Under the pieces are notes generated by a model, which was not told where the DNA came from, did no database searches, and saw only the letters and a program-made list of their open reading frames with translations. Positions 1-7,971 of a stretch of DNA of 37,512 nt are shown here, one piece after another (position 1 is the first letter of the stretch; every line of letters starts with the position of its first letter). Origin of the DNA: Desulfobacterales bacterium. Its GTDB lineage: Bacteria; Desulfobacterota; Desulfobacteria; Desulfobacterales; SURF-7. Where the stretch lies: assembly GCA_028277765.1 (NCBI GenBank), contig JANQFQ010000058.1, positions 1 through 37,512 on the forward strand, read 5' to 3'. The position numbers and the translations under genes are program-made.

Positions 1-61
1 ACACAAAATCTGCCCATAAAAAAAGGGCTGGATTTTCATCCTAACCCCCTTGATTTTATTA

Positions 62-136
62 TGGAGGCGGCTTCCGGATTTGAACCGGAGAATAACGGCT
101 TTGCAGGCCGTCGCCTTACCCCTTGGCCAAGCCGCC
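62..136 (-). tRNA. tRNA-Cys (GCA)
   Basis: On the minus strand a full cloverleaf can be folded: acceptor stem GGCGGCU pairing with AGCCGCC, a D-arm containing GGCCAAGGGGUAAGGC, an anticodon loop CUGCAAA with anticodon GCA, a T-arm with GGUUCAAAUCC, discriminator U and an encoded CCA (62-64). The GCA anticodon and U73 are cysteine identity elements. It lies 7 bp downstream of tRNA-Gly on the same strand, so the two are probably co-transcribed. Confidence 0.95.
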
Positions 137-143
137 TTAAGGG

Positions 144-218
144 TGGAGCGGGAAACGGGATTTGAACCCGCGACTTCGACCTTGGCAAGGTCGCACTCTA
201 CCACTGAGTTATTCCCGC
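144..218 (-). tRNA. tRNA-Gly (GCC)
   Basis: The minus strand folds into a tRNA with acceptor stem GCGGGAA/UUCCCGC, D-loop CUCAGUGGUAGAG, anticodon stem-loop CCUUGCCAAGG with anticodon GCC, T-arm GGGUUCAAAUCCC and encoded CCA (144-146). It reads glycine GGC/GGU codons and is the upstream member of a two-tRNA cluster. Confidence 0.95.
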
Positions 219-511
219 TCAACAGGGCCTATGAATAGCGTTTTCAGCTAATTATGTCAATAAAAAATTATTCGCCACCCGGGTTGCCAGTGATCAGTAA
301 CTGCAGTGTTCAGTATTAAGTAATAAGATTTCCCAATCTCTAAATCTTTCCCCTGCGCATGGGCAGACACATAGGTCTGCCCCTACAATCCTTTTATCCT
401 AATAATCCCTTTTTAAAAAAACCGACCAAGATTACGACTACGATTTTTCTAATATGGCAGAGCGGAGCGACACCTTAACTTTAGGCACTTTTAACTTGTA
501 ACTTTAGGCAC
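219..511. repeat. Gene-free spacer with a hairpin and a degenerate composite repeat
   Basis: No gene is supported between tRNA-Gly and the aldolase gene. An 8-bp perfect inverted repeat (GGGCAGAC / GTCTGCCC, 361-382) is followed by CCTACAATCC, like several hairpins further right. From about 428 to 511 lies a degenerate copy of the AGAGCGAAGCGA...TTTAGGCACTT composite repeat that recurs at 6364-6795. It ends exactly at the stop codon of the aldolase gene. Confidence 0.6.
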
Positions 512-1156
512 TTATTTTTTTTTCTTCTCCCAGTCATCCAAAAACGCCTTGATCCCCTTGTCTGTTAGGGGATGGGCGGCGAGCTTTGCCAGGACATTGA
601 ACGGTATGGTCGCGATATCTGCCCCCATAATGGCTGAATCAAGGACGTGAAGGGGATTCCGTACACTGGCGACAATCACTTCGGTTTCAAAGGCGTAATT
701 GCTGTAAATGTCAACAATCTGCTCAACAAGGAGCATCCCTTCATTTGAGATATCATCCAGCCGGCCAACAAACGGACTGACAAAAGTCGCCCCTGCCTTT
801 GCTGCCATCAGGGCCTGAAGGGGTGAGAAAATCAAGGTAACATTGGTTTTTATCCCCTCGTCTGCCAAAATCCTTGTTGCCTTAAGGCCATCCACGGTCA
901 TGGGAATTTTGATGACGATATTGTCATGGATTTTAGCGAGTTCCCTTGCTTCTGAAACCATACCATCTGTTTCAAGGCTGATCACTTCAGCACTGATAGG
1001 GCCGTCAACAATTTCACAGATCTCCTTGATGATGTCCTCAAACTTTCCTTCTTCCTTTGCGATGAGTGTCGGGTTTGTGGTAACACCATCTGCCATCCCC
1101 ATTCTGTTGGCTTCTTTAATCTCATCAATGTTAGCCGTATCAATAAAAAATTTCAT
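512..1156 (-). CDS. fsa: Fructose-6-phosphate aldolase / transaldolase-like protein (TalC/FSA family)
   Basis: The 214-residue protein has the short single-domain length of the FSA/TalC (MipB) class I aldolases. Members cleave or form fructose-6-phosphate, or act as short transaldolases, in cytoplasmic sugar-phosphate metabolism. Visible hallmarks are the N-terminal [20 protein letters not shown] around residue 25, the Schiff-base lysine at about residue 83 in VIKIPMT, and C-terminal [14 protein letters not shown]. The start was set at the ATG at 1154-1156 because a GAGGAGA ribosome site precedes it. The reading frame stays open to 1237, but that extension translates an intergenic repeat. It follows the YHS-like gene after a spacer filled by an inverted repeat. 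Whether it is an aldolase or a transaldolase in vivo cannot be decided from sequence alone. Confidence 0.9.
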   Translation of the reverse strand: MKFFIDTANIDEIKEANRMGMADGVTTNPTLIAKEEGKFEDIIKEICEIVDGPISAEVISLETDGMVSEARELAKIHDNIVIKIPMTVDGLKATRILADEGIKTNVTLIFSPLQALMAAKAGATFVSPFVGRLDDISNEGMLLVEQIVDIYSNYAFETEVIVASVRNPLHVLDSAIMGADIATIPFNVLAKLAAHPLTDKGIKAFLDDWEKKKK

Positions 1157-1177
1157 ATGCTGTCTCCTCTTGTTTTT

Positions 1178-1373
1178 TTCACCACAGGTACACAGGAAAT
1201 ATTTTTTACCACGAAGGACACGAAGAAAATGGTTCATGGTTTTGTTAGTTTTTAGTTTGATTAATTATCAAAAAAAAAACTAATTTGACTAACAAAATAA
1301 ATTTATTCTTCGTGCTCTTCGTGTTCTTCGTGATGAGGTCAATCTTAATATTACCTCTGTACTCTGTGGTGAA
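1178..1373. repeat. Long inverted repeat filling the spacer (CACGAAG-type element)
   Basis: Outer arms TTCACCACAG (1178-1187) and CTGTGGTGAA (1364-1373) are perfect inverted copies. Inside them ACCACGAAGGACACGAAG (1208-1225) is mirrored by CTTCGTG repeats (1308-1332). The element reaches from just upstream of the aldolase ribosome site to the base before the stop codon of the gene at 1374. It has no coding capacity of its own and looks like a dispersed non-autonomous palindromic repeat. Confidence 0.75.
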
Positions 1374-1646
1374 TTATTCCTTTCCGCGGGAAGCGATAAA
1401 CTCATCCCGGCATTTATCACTGCAAAAATATTCTGTTTTGCCGTTAACCATTAATGATCGCCCCTCTCGCAGGGGAAAATACACACCGCAAAACGGGTCC
1501 TTTACCATTTCATCATCTACTTGCATGGGATTTGTTCCTGAAACTGCCTTTTTCAAGGCCATATTTATAGTACGCCAAACCCGATAGACCTTGTAGCCGA
1601 CATAAAAAAAACCTGCAAGTAATAAAAGTTTTATTATTAATCCCAT
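1374..1646 (-). CDS. Small membrane-anchored YHS/TRASH-like cysteine protein (PP0621-type)
   Basis: This is a 90-residue protein of unknown function. Residues 3-20 form one hydrophobic segment (LIIKLLLLAGFFYVGYKV), so it is probably anchored in the inner membrane. The C-terminal half has a compact cysteine motif, DPFCGVYFP at residues 50-58 and YFCSDKCRDEF at 73-83 (Cys53, Cys75, Cys79). This resembles the metal-binding YHS/TRASH domains and the uncharacterised PP0621 family. Its ATG overlaps the last 10 bases of folK, so it is translationally coupled to that gene. A metal-binding or redox role is only an inference. Confidence 0.7.
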   Translation of the reverse strand: MGLIIKLLLLAGFFYVGYKVYRVWRTINMALKKAVSGTNPMQVDDEMVKDPFCGVYFPLREGRSLMVNGKTEYFCSDKCRDEFIASRGKE

Positions 1647-2140
1647 GTATATTCAATCACCTTCTGGTCGTTATCATCTATGCTGCTCAGCAGTTGCTCC
1701 ATATCCTTTTTTAACACCGGATGGCTGATATCAGGGGCGATATCACAAAGCGGCCTTAACACAAAACACCTTTTATGCATTCTTGGATGCGGTATCTCAA
1801 GTTCATCCCCGTTAATCACCTCATCATCAAATAGAATAATATCCATATCCAGGACACGCGGTCCAAACCTGACTGGCGCTTTCGTCCTTCCTGCGTCTTG
1901 TTCAATCTCTTTTAACAGGTTTAAAAGCTGAAACGGGTCAAGACCAGTCTCAATCTTAACAACTGTATTCACAAACCACTCCTGGTCCTTGTAATCAACC
2001 GGTTCAGTTTTATAAAACTTCGCCTGTAACGCTAATGTCACCCCTTCTGCTTCCTTAAGGGCCTCGATCCCTTTCACACAGTTATCCACCTTATCACCGA
2101 TGTTCGATCCAGCGCAGATGTAAACAGTGTGATTATTCAT
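1637..2140 (-). CDS. folK: 2-amino-4-hydroxy-6-hydroxymethyldihydropteridine diphosphokinase
   Basis: HPPK transfers pyrophosphate from ATP to 6-hydroxymethyl-7,8-dihydropterin, the step before dihydropteroate synthase in folate synthesis. The 167-residue protein shows the family's N-terminal GSNIGD (residues 11-16), the substrate segment YKTEPVDYKDQEWFVN, the signature RFGPRVLDMDIILFDD (91-106) with the Mg-binding aspartates, and IPHPRMHKRCFVLRPL. Length is typical. The stop codon is embedded in the start region of the small YHS-like gene (10-bp overlap), which argues for one transcript. A 346-bp repeat-filled spacer separates it from the lipoprotein gene upstream. Confidence 0.95.
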   Translation of the reverse strand: MNNHTVYICAGSNIGDKVDNCVKGIEALKEAEGVTLALQAKFYKTEPVDYKDQEWFVNTVVKIETGLDPFQLLNLLKEIEQDAGRTKAPVRFGPRVLDMDIILFDDEVINGDELEIPHPRMHKRCFVLRPLCDIAPDISHPVLKKDMEQLLSSIDDNDQKVIEYTWD

Positions 2141-2486
2141 AATTTAAATCCGAATGCTCAAATGTTAAAACTAAAAAGACAATGGGACACGGATTCGCAC
2201 GGATAAAAACATAATTAACAAGGATACACAGGATAGACAGGATTAAAAAATATCCTGTGCATTCTTATTTAAATAATATTTTTATCCGTGCAAATCCGTG
2301 TTCATCCGTGTCCTATTCCCTGTATCTATTAATACTCAAGCGGGTTGGGCCCACTTGCCTGTGTTGGGTTGAACAACTTAACCCAACCTACGAAACTGTT
2401 CTCTATAGCTTTTAGCGACAGAAAGCTCAATTCTTTAATCCAGGATCCAGGATCTAGCATCTAGAACCCATCATCTTCACTTCCCC
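2141..2486. repeat. Gene-free spacer with two palindromic elements
   Basis: No gene is visible. One element has arms GGACACGGAT (2185-2194) and ATCCGTGTCC (2304-2313). Nested inside are GCACGGATAAAAA/TTTTTATCCGTGC and CACAGGATAGACAGGAT-type motifs. A second short palindrome is GTTGGGTT (2363-2370) / AACCCAAC (2380-2387) followed by CTACG, a truncated relative of the GTAGGTTGGGT elements at 5934 and 12103. A CCAGGATCTAGCATCTAG stretch (about 2441-2465) belongs to another dispersed family. Confidence 0.7.
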
Positions 2487-2975
2487 TTAATACTCAAACG
2501 CCACCACATCTGACTCTTTGCTTTGCCCACTCCTTTTAGAATAGCAGACGACTTTATAAATATAAGAATACCCCTTTTCCATTGTTTCACGATAGACAAC
2601 CCGTCTTTGCGCCATATTTACATATGTGTTGTCATCCATAGCGATGTCTGCGACCCGTTTAAAGATCTTTGGACAGTTGTCGCATTTTTCTTCATCAGCA
2701 CTGGTTTTGGACCTAAGCACATAAAAACCAGATAGAGGTGGTCCGCCTTTTTCATCTGGTATGGGCCAGTGCAGGCTGAGCCAGCCATTAATAATATCTT
2801 TGTCCAAATTTTTCACTACCGGAAGCGGATAAGTTTCAGGCGGTTTTGGCGGCCCCTTTTTTCCACATCCCAGGGTCATGCAAAAAAGAAGAACCACAGC
2901 CAGTAACAAGGCCTGCCAAACGACGATACAAACCTTGACCGGTTTATGAGAATTGGTGTTTAGCTGCTCCCACAT
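2487..2975 (-). CDS. Putative LptM-like lipoprotein with a fibronectin-III-like domain
   Basis: The 162-residue protein begins with a basic then hydrophobic segment (residues 14-33) ending in a lipobox-like TLGC at 34-37. This is followed at once by CGKKGPPKPP, the short motif typical of LptM/YifL small lipoproteins. Residues 50-160 look like one fibronectin type III domain (LSLHWPIPDEKGG, SGFYVLRSKT, YSYIYKVVCYS). LptM itself is much smaller, so this is an extended version. A lipid anchor and envelope location are inferred; the -3 lipobox residue (Thr) is not the usual Leu. The start lies 7 bases after the argH stop, so the two are almost certainly co-transcribed, a neighbourhood I associate with Desulfobacterota arginine loci. 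Function unknown. Confidence 0.7.
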   Translation of the reverse strand: MWEQLNTNSHKPVKVCIVVWQALLLAVVLLFCMTLGCGKKGPPKPPETYPLPVVKNLDKDIINGWLSLHWPIPDEKGGPPLSGFYVLRSKTSADEEKCDNCPKIFKRVADIAMDDNTYVNMAQRRVVYRETMEKGYSYIYKVVCYSKRSGQSKESDVVAFEY

Positions 2976-2982
2976 GCGAGTT

Positions 2983-4380
2983 CTACCTTTTACTTTTTTT
3001 CCTTTTTGCCAATTCCTTTTCCGCCTTTTTTATTGCGGCTTTAACGTTTTCAGATGCTGTACCGCCCAAAGCCTTACGTCTCTCAATCATCTGCTCAGGT
3101 GTTAAAAGGTCAAAAATCTCTTTTTTCACGGTCTTTGAAAATCCTTTCAGTTCCTTCAGTGTCAGCTCATGCAGTTCTTTTTTATTCTCTATGGCAAAGC
3201 TTACTGCTTTTCCAGCGCAGTCATGGGCTTCCCTGAAACTCATCCCTTTGGATACAAGGTAATCAGCAAAATCGGTCGCATTCAAAAACCCTTCTGATGC
3301 TGCTTTCAGCATGATATCCTTGTTGACTTGGATTCTGGGAAGCATTTCAATATAAATACCAATACACGCTTTTAACACACCCACTGTATCAAACAGCGGT
3401 TCCTTATCTTCCTGCATATCGCGGTTATATGTAAGGGGAAGCGCCTTCATCATAGTCAGAACATTGATCAGGTTACCATACACCCTGCCGGTTTTACCGC
3501 GAACCAGTTCAGGCACATCAGGATTCTTCTTCTGCGGCATAATACTGCTTCCTGTGGCAAAAGAATCAGGAAGCTCGATAAAATCGAATTCAGATGACGA
3601 CCATATGACCAGTTCTTCGGAAATGCGGCTTAAATGCATCATGCAGATACTCGCGATAGCCTGGAACTCAATGATAAAATCTCGGTCAGCAACAGAATCC
3701 ATGCTGTTTCCGGAAACCTTGGAAAAGTTCAGCAGCTCCGCTGTATATTCCCTGTTTATCGGATAAGTGGTCCCGGCAAGGGCAGCACTCCCAAGTGGCA
3801 TGACATCAATCCGCTTCAAGGAATCGGAAAGCCTTTCCGCGTCCCGTGAAAACATTTCATTATAAGCCATCAGGTGATGGGCAAAAAGAACAGGCTGTCC
3901 TCTTTGCATGTGTGTGTAGCCCGGGAGAATAATGTCCGTGTTGTCTTTTGCAAGCTTGACAATCACCCTCCTGAGCTCCTGAAGCCCTTTAGTAATATTA
4001 AGAACCTCATCCTTAAGATACATCCTCACATCAAGGGCAACCTGATCGTTCCTGCTCCTGGCTGTGTGAAGCTTCTGGGCAGCTTTACCGGCATGTTCAG
4101 TAAGCCTATCCTCAATATGCATATGGATATCTTCGAGACTGTCCTCAAAAACAAATTCTCCCCTGTCTATCTCCCTTTTAATTGCACCAAGCCCCTGAAT
4201 CAGGACGTCTGCTTCATCTGCTTTAATAATGGACATTTTCGCCAACATCTTGCAGTGGGCAATGCTCCCATCAATATCGTAACTGAAAAGACGCTTATCA
4301 ACATCTATGGATGACGTAAATTGCTCCACGCTCCTCTCCGTCATTTCAGAAAACCTGCCATCCCATGGTTTTTTGCTCAT
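2983..4380 (-). CDS. argH: Argininosuccinate lyase
   Basis: ArgH cleaves argininosuccinate to arginine and fumarate, the last step of arginine synthesis. The 465-residue protein belongs to the fumarase/aspartase superfamily. It carries the N-terminal KPWDGRF, TARSRNDQVALD around residues 106-117, GYTHMQRGQP with the general-acid histidine at about 157, and the superfamily signature GSSIMPQKKNPD at 277-288 with the catalytic serine loop. The length matches the family. The C-terminus is unusually lysine-rich (KKAEKELAKRKKSKR). It is transcribed after argG across a 217-bp spacer and is followed 7 bases later by the lipoprotein gene. Confidence 0.97.
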   Translation of the reverse strand: MSKKPWDGRFSEMTERSVEQFTSSIDVDKRLFSYDIDGSIAHCKMLAKMSIIKADEADVLIQGLGAIKREIDRGEFVFEDSLEDIHMHIEDRLTEHAGKAAQKLHTARSRNDQVALDVRMYLKDEVLNITKGLQELRRVIVKLAKDNTDIILPGYTHMQRGQPVLFAHHLMAYNEMFSRDAERLSDSLKRIDVMPLGSAALAGTTYPINREYTAELLNFSKVSGNSMDSVADRDFIIEFQAIASICMMHLSRISEELVIWSSSEFDFIELPDSFATGSSIMPQKKNPDVPELVRGKTGRVYGNLINVLTMMKALPLTYNRDMQEDKEPLFDTVGVLKACIGIYIEMLPRIQVNKDIMLKAASEGFLNATDFADYLVSKGMSFREAHDCAGKAVSFAIENKKELHELTLKELKGFSKTVKKEIFDLLTPEQMIERRKALGGTASENVKAAIKKAEKELAKRKKSKR

Positions 4381-4597
4381 GGTGTGCCTCGTTTTGTTTG
4401 TTTAGTAACTGATGTTTTTCATCCCCTACACCTTACATCCTAAACCTTATACCTCTTTAATTCCTGTCCTCCATAGCTTTAGCGATGGAGGGCTAATCCC
4501 CAAATTTTTAATTCCCGCTAAAAGACAGCGGGATTTACGTTTGTTAGACTCTGCGTGGTTTCACTCTGACCAGCTACTAGCATCTAGAATCTGGTAT
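4381..4597. repeat. Spacer with degenerate dispersed repeats
   Basis: This argG-argH spacer has no gene. It holds an imperfect palindrome TCCTCCATAGC-TTTAGCG-ATGGAGG (about 4469-4492), related to one at about 6059-6085. It also has a CTAGCATCTAGAATCTGG stretch (about 4576-4593) related to repeats at 2441, 6452 and 7926. Confidence 0.5.
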
Positions 4598-5803
4598 TTA
4601 CTTCTCCATCAACCTCTGTATTCGCAGTCTCAACGCGTTCAGACGAATAAATCCTTCCCCATCTTTCTGACTGTATACGTCTTCATCTTCAAATGTGGCA
4701 AAATCTTCGCTGTAAATTGATTCTTCTGACCTGCGGCCGAGCATATAACAATTCCCCTTGTACAGTTTCAGTCTCACGTCCCCGGAAACATTCTGCTGGG
4801 TATGGTCGATCATTCCCTGCAGCATTTTCATCTCCGGTGAAAACCAGAAACCATTGTAAATGATTTCCGCGTATCTTGGTATCAGTGAATCCCTGATATG
4901 CATGACCTCCCGGTCCATGGTAACCGATTCTATGCCCATGTGAGCATGCCGCAGAATGGTACCGCCAGGGGTTTCATACACCCCTCTTGATTTCATCCCC
5001 ACAAAACGGTTCTCCACAAGATCTATCCGTCCAATACCATTCCGCCCCCCAAGCCTGTTCAGTTCCCTGAACAAGGTAGCAGGAGAAAGCGTCTTCCCGT
5101 CGATCGCCACAGGATCTCCCTGCTTGAATGTGATCTCAATAATCTCTGGTTTATCCGGGGCATCCTCAGGAGGCACAGACATGGTATACATGTCATCGGT
5201 CGCGCTTTCCCAAGGATCCTCAAGAATTCCCCCTTCATAGCTGATATGGAGCATATTCCTGTCAGTACTGTACGGTTTATCAGGTGTCTGGGGGACATCG
5301 ATCCCGTGCTTTTTGGCAAATGCCATCAGGGCAGTCCTGGAATTAAGGTCCCATTCACGCCAGGGCGCGATTATCTTAATGTGCGGGTTCATCGCCAGAT
5401 AGCCCAGTTCAAACCTTACCTGGTCATTCCCTTTCCCTGTGGCGCCATGGCTGACAGCGTCAGCCTTTTCAATTTTAGCGATTTCCATCTGTTGTTTCGC
5501 TATAAGCGGCCTTGCTATGGATGTGCCGAGAAGATACTGCCCCTCATATATTGCGTTTGCCCTGAACATGGGGAAAACATAATCCTTTATAAAGGTTTCC
5601 CGAAGGTCTTCGATATATACTTTTGACGCACCTGTTTTTTTCGCTTTTTCATTAAGATGGTCCAGCTCCTCCTCCTGTCCAAGATCAGCGGAAAAGGCGA
5701 TCACCTCACATCCATATGTCTCAATAAGCCATTTTAAAATGACCGATGTGTCAAGCCCGCCAGAATAGGCCAGAACAACTTTTTTTACTTTTTTATCTGC
5801 CAC
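4598..5803 (-). CDS. argG: Argininosuccinate synthase
   Basis: ArgG condenses citrulline and aspartate with ATP to give argininosuccinate. The 401-residue protein has the N-terminal PP-loop AYSGGLDTS (residues 12-20), the conserved [15 protein letters not shown] segment and later EGGILEDPW. All of this is as expected for a cytoplasmic class I ArgG of normal length. The start codon is GTG (5801-5803), chosen because GGGAG sits 6 bases upstream and the PP-loop is then at the usual distance from the N-terminus. A gene-free stretch of almost 1 kb lies between it and argF, so it may have its own promoter. Confidence 0.97.
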   Translation of the reverse strand: MADKKVKKVVLAYSGGLDTSVILKWLIETYGCEVIAFSADLGQEEELDHLNEKAKKTGASKVYIEDLRETFIKDYVFPMFRANAIYEGQYLLGTSIARPLIAKQQMEIAKIEKADAVSHGATGKGNDQVRFELGYLAMNPHIKIIAPWREWDLNSRTALMAFAKKHGIDVPQTPDKPYSTDRNMLHISYEGGILEDPWESATDDMYTMSVPPEDAPDKPEIIEITFKQGDPVAIDGKTLSPATLFRELNRLGGRNGIGRIDLVENRFVGMKSRGVYETPGGTILRHAHMGIESVTMDREVMHIRDSLIPRYAEIIYNGFWFSPEMKMLQGMIDHTQQNVSGDVRLKLYKGNCYMLGRRSEESIYSEDFATFEDEDVYSQKDGEGFIRLNALRLRIQRLMEK

Positions 5804-5933
5804 GGTGTTGTCTCCCTTTTGTTCAAGCAGTTAGCATGCGGGCAAAGACTGCCCTACTTAATAAGTTACAAGTGCCTTAAGTAATGTTGGGTTTCGCCTT
5901 TTCAATATTAATATTTTGAAGACCTCAAAAATC

Positions 5934-5990
5934 GTAGGTTGGGTTACGTTTTTCAACCCAACAAATACATACCGGCTCTACCCAACCTAC
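5934..5990. repeat. GTAGGTTGGGT palindromic element (copy 1)
   Basis: An 11-bp perfect terminal inverted repeat, GTAGGTTGGGT (5934-5944) and ACCCAACCTAC (5980-5990), encloses TACGTTTTTCAACCCAACAA. A close relative with the same internal sequence lies at 12103-12159, and a shorter one at 2363-2387. Confidence 0.8.
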
Positions 5991-6363
5991 TACTGAGGAC
6001 TGAGCATCACGGGCGCGGAAACCCCGCCCCTACAATCCCTTATTTCCTAAATTCCCTGTCCTCCATAGCTTCAGCAACGGAGGACTCAATAATCAATCGT
6101 CAGTTATCAGTAATCAAATAGTTTGGTGGGCACAGCCCACCCTGCTTAAATCGAGTCAATCCTGTTTATCCTGTCAAAAAACATAAAAATGTCAGAGCAA
6201 AGCGATACCACAACTTTAGGCACCCTGATTAAATAGTTCTTAAATTCAACAGGGTAAACTTTAGCGCACTTAGGCTCTTTTTTAAACCCGATCACTTTAG
6301 CGCATTTTAGGCACTTTGCTTAACTTAAACAAATTGTAGGGTGGGCTGTGCCCACCATTTTTC
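5991..6363. repeat. Cluster of short GC-rich hairpins in the argF-argG spacer
   Basis: No gene is seen in this part of the spacer. There are three short hairpins: GGGCGCGG-AAA-CCCCGCCC followed by CTACAATCC (6011-6029), GGTGGGC-ACA-GCCCACC (6125-6141) and GGTGGGC-TGT-GCCCACC preceded by TGTAG (6340-6356). A partial AGAGCAAAGCGATACCACAA repeat (about 6194-6222) and GCGCACTTAGGC-type motifs lie between them. Confidence 0.6.
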
Positions 6364-6452
6364 GATCACGACCACGACCACCGCTTCGCTGACCACGACC
6401 ACGTTTTTTTAATATGGCAGAGCGAAGCGATACCACAACTTAAGGCACTTTT
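6364..6452. repeat. Composite direct repeat, copy B
   Basis: This copy starts with GATCACGACCACGACC, contains CCGCTTCGCTGACCACG, a T-run and AATATGGCAGAGCGAAGCGA, and ends TTAAGGCACTTTT. It is nearly identical to the copy at 6679-6795 and similar to 6576-6670 and 428-511. The segment CCGCTTCGCT is the complement of AGCGAAGCGA further on, so the unit can also form a stem. Confidence 0.75.
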
Positions 6453-6496
6453 GCTAGATCCTGGATACTGGATACTAGATACTGGATAACAACATA

Positions 6497-6512
6497 GCGG
6501 GAGGAATCCCGC
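6497..6512. repeat. Short hairpin GCGGGA-GGAA-TCCCGC
   Basis: A 6-bp perfect inverted repeat with a 4-base loop is followed by CCTACACC. This matches the trailing sequence of the hairpins at 361, 6011 and 7837. It is embedded in CTGGATACTGGATAC-type repeats (about 6452-6488). Confidence 0.6.
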
Positions 6513-6575
6513 CCTACACCCTTTACCTTAATACTATAAGTCATATACCTCTTCTCTGATTACTAGTTCTAACCC

Positions 6576-6670
6576 AATCACGACCACAATTCTTTAAAAA
6601 AACTGACAGAGCGAAGCGAAACATCAACTTTAGGCACTTTAGCTCACTTTAGCGCACTTTAGGCACTTTT
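6576..6670. repeat. Composite direct repeat, copy C
   Basis: This begins AATCACGACCACAA and contains AACTGACAGAGCGAAGCGA. It ends in a short tandem of CACTTTAGCTCACTTTAGCG and TTAGGCACTTTT units, a divergent copy of the flanking composite repeats. Confidence 0.65.
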
Positions 6671-6678
6671 ATAAACCC

Positions 6679-6795
6679 GATCACGACCACGACCACCGCT
6701 TCGCTGACCACGATCACGACTCTTTTCAAAACTGACAGAGCGAAGCGATACCACAACTTAAGGCACTTGTAACTTAAGGCACTTAAGGCACTTTT
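6679..6795. repeat. Composite direct repeat, copy D, abutting the argF stop codon
   Basis: Same architecture as copy B (GATCACGACCACGACC, CCGCTTCGCTGACCACG, CAGAGCGAAGCGATACCA), followed by three TTAAGGCACTT units. The last unit runs into the argF stop codon at 6796-6798. The copy at 428-511 has the same relation to the aldolase stop codon. Confidence 0.75.
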
Positions 6796-7716
6796 TTACC
6801 CCTTCCCCATTATCAATGTCTCCAGCACTGCCTTATGCATATGCATTTTATTCTCAGCCTGGTCCCACACGACTGACTGTGGCCCTTCGAGTATCTCATC
6901 ACTGATCTCCTCGCCCCGGTGAGCCGGGAGGCAATGCATGACGATGGCATCCTTTGAAGCTTTCGCCATGAGTGCTGCGTTGACCTCATAAGGGGTGAAG
7001 ACCTGCTTCCGCACCTTCCGTTCACTCTCCTGCCCCATGCTGGCCCAGACATCTGTGTACACCACATCCGCGTTGGTCACCGCCTTAATAGGATCGTCAA
7101 CCACTGTAATATTGCCGTTGCCCAGGGCAAGAGCCGTGTCCAGGATATCCTGATTGGGTGAATACCCTTCAGGGCAGGCCAACACCAGATCGAGGCCAAG
7201 CACGGCAGCCGCGTTTATCCAGGAATGGGCGACATTATTACCATCCCCTACCCACGCATATTTCAGGCCTGCATACCCCCCCTTTTTCTCGATCACCGTC
7301 ATCAAGTCACTTAAAATCTGGCAGGGATGATACAGGTCTGTCAGAGCGTTAATTACAGGGATTGACGCGTATTCGCCAAACGCGCTTAACAGGTCCTGGG
7401 AAAACGTCCTTATGGCAAGGCAGTCAATATACCTGGAAAGCACCCTGGCCGTGTCCCGCACAGGCTCATCCCTTGCTATCTGTGTGTCTTTCGCGCTTAT
7501 ATAAATCGGGGTCCCCCCCAGATGTATCATGGCAGTCTCAAAAGATATACGGGTACGTGTTGACTGCTTGTCAAAAATTAGTCCAAGTGTTTTCCCCACA
7601 AGGGGCCTTTTGGAAGTCCCCTTCTTGTACATCTTTTTCAGTTCTCCTGCCCTTGAAAAAAGCTTGTCAAAATCACGCTTATCAAGGTCCAAAAGTGTTA
7701 ATATGTCTTTCTTCAA
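6796..7716 (-). CDS. argF: Ornithine carbamoyltransferase
   Basis: ArgF transfers the carbamoyl group of carbamoyl phosphate to ornithine, giving citrulline. With a TTG start at 7714-7716 the protein is 306 residues, normal for anabolic ArgF, and begins MKKDILTLLDLD like its relatives. The frame stays open to an ATG at 7788. That extension (VSDFVFRISNFKK) is a translated CCGAAATCCGAA-type intergenic repeat and has no counterpart in the family. Hallmarks are the carbamoyl-phosphate motif STRTR (52-56), HPCQ (130-133) and the ornithine-loop HCLP (261-264). A GGGG stretch 5 bases before the TTG may be the ribosome site. Confidence 0.95.
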   Translation of the reverse strand: MKKDILTLLDLDKRDFDKLFSRAGELKKMYKKGTSKRPLVGKTLGLIFDKQSTRTRISFETAMIHLGGTPIYISAKDTQIARDEPVRDTARVLSRYIDCLAIRTFSQDLLSAFGEYASIPVINALTDLYHPCQILSDLMTVIEKKGGYAGLKYAWVGDGNNVAHSWINAAAVLGLDLVLACPEGYSPNQDILDTALALGNGNITVVDDPIKAVTNADVVYTDVWASMGQESERKVRKQVFTPYEVNAALMAKASKDAIVMHCLPAHRGEEISDEILEGPQSVVWDQAENKMHMHKAVLETLIMGKG

Positions 7717-7971
7717 AATAACCCCACATTTTTTAAAATTCGAAATCCGAAACACGAAATCCGAAACAAATTTAAAATCTAAATTCAAATTTTCAAAACG
7801 TCTTAAAATCCTATATCCTGCTAAATCCCCAGACCTGGCGGGTTACGAACCCGCCCCTACACCATTTATTAATACTTTCTCTTTAATCCCCACTAAACAC
7901 CAGTGGCTCTCCGCGCTGCTACGACCAGCACCTAGCATCCAGGAACCAGCATCTAGTATCAACATTTTTTA
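7717..7971. repeat. Spacer with dispersed repeats between argD and argF
   Basis: No gene. A CCGAAATCCGAA-type AT-rich stretch (about 7735-7800) lies against the argF start. A perfect 8-bp hairpin GGCGGGTT-ACG-AACCCGCC (7837-7855) is followed by CCTACACC. A CCTAGCATCCAGG...CATCTAGTATC stretch (about 7931-7961) precedes the argD stop. Confidence 0.6.

Noticed and set aside
1285..1587. 100-codon plus-strand open frame opposite the YHS-like gene
   Set aside because: Its N-terminus is translated inverted repeat and the rest is antisense to a gene with a clear cysteine motif.
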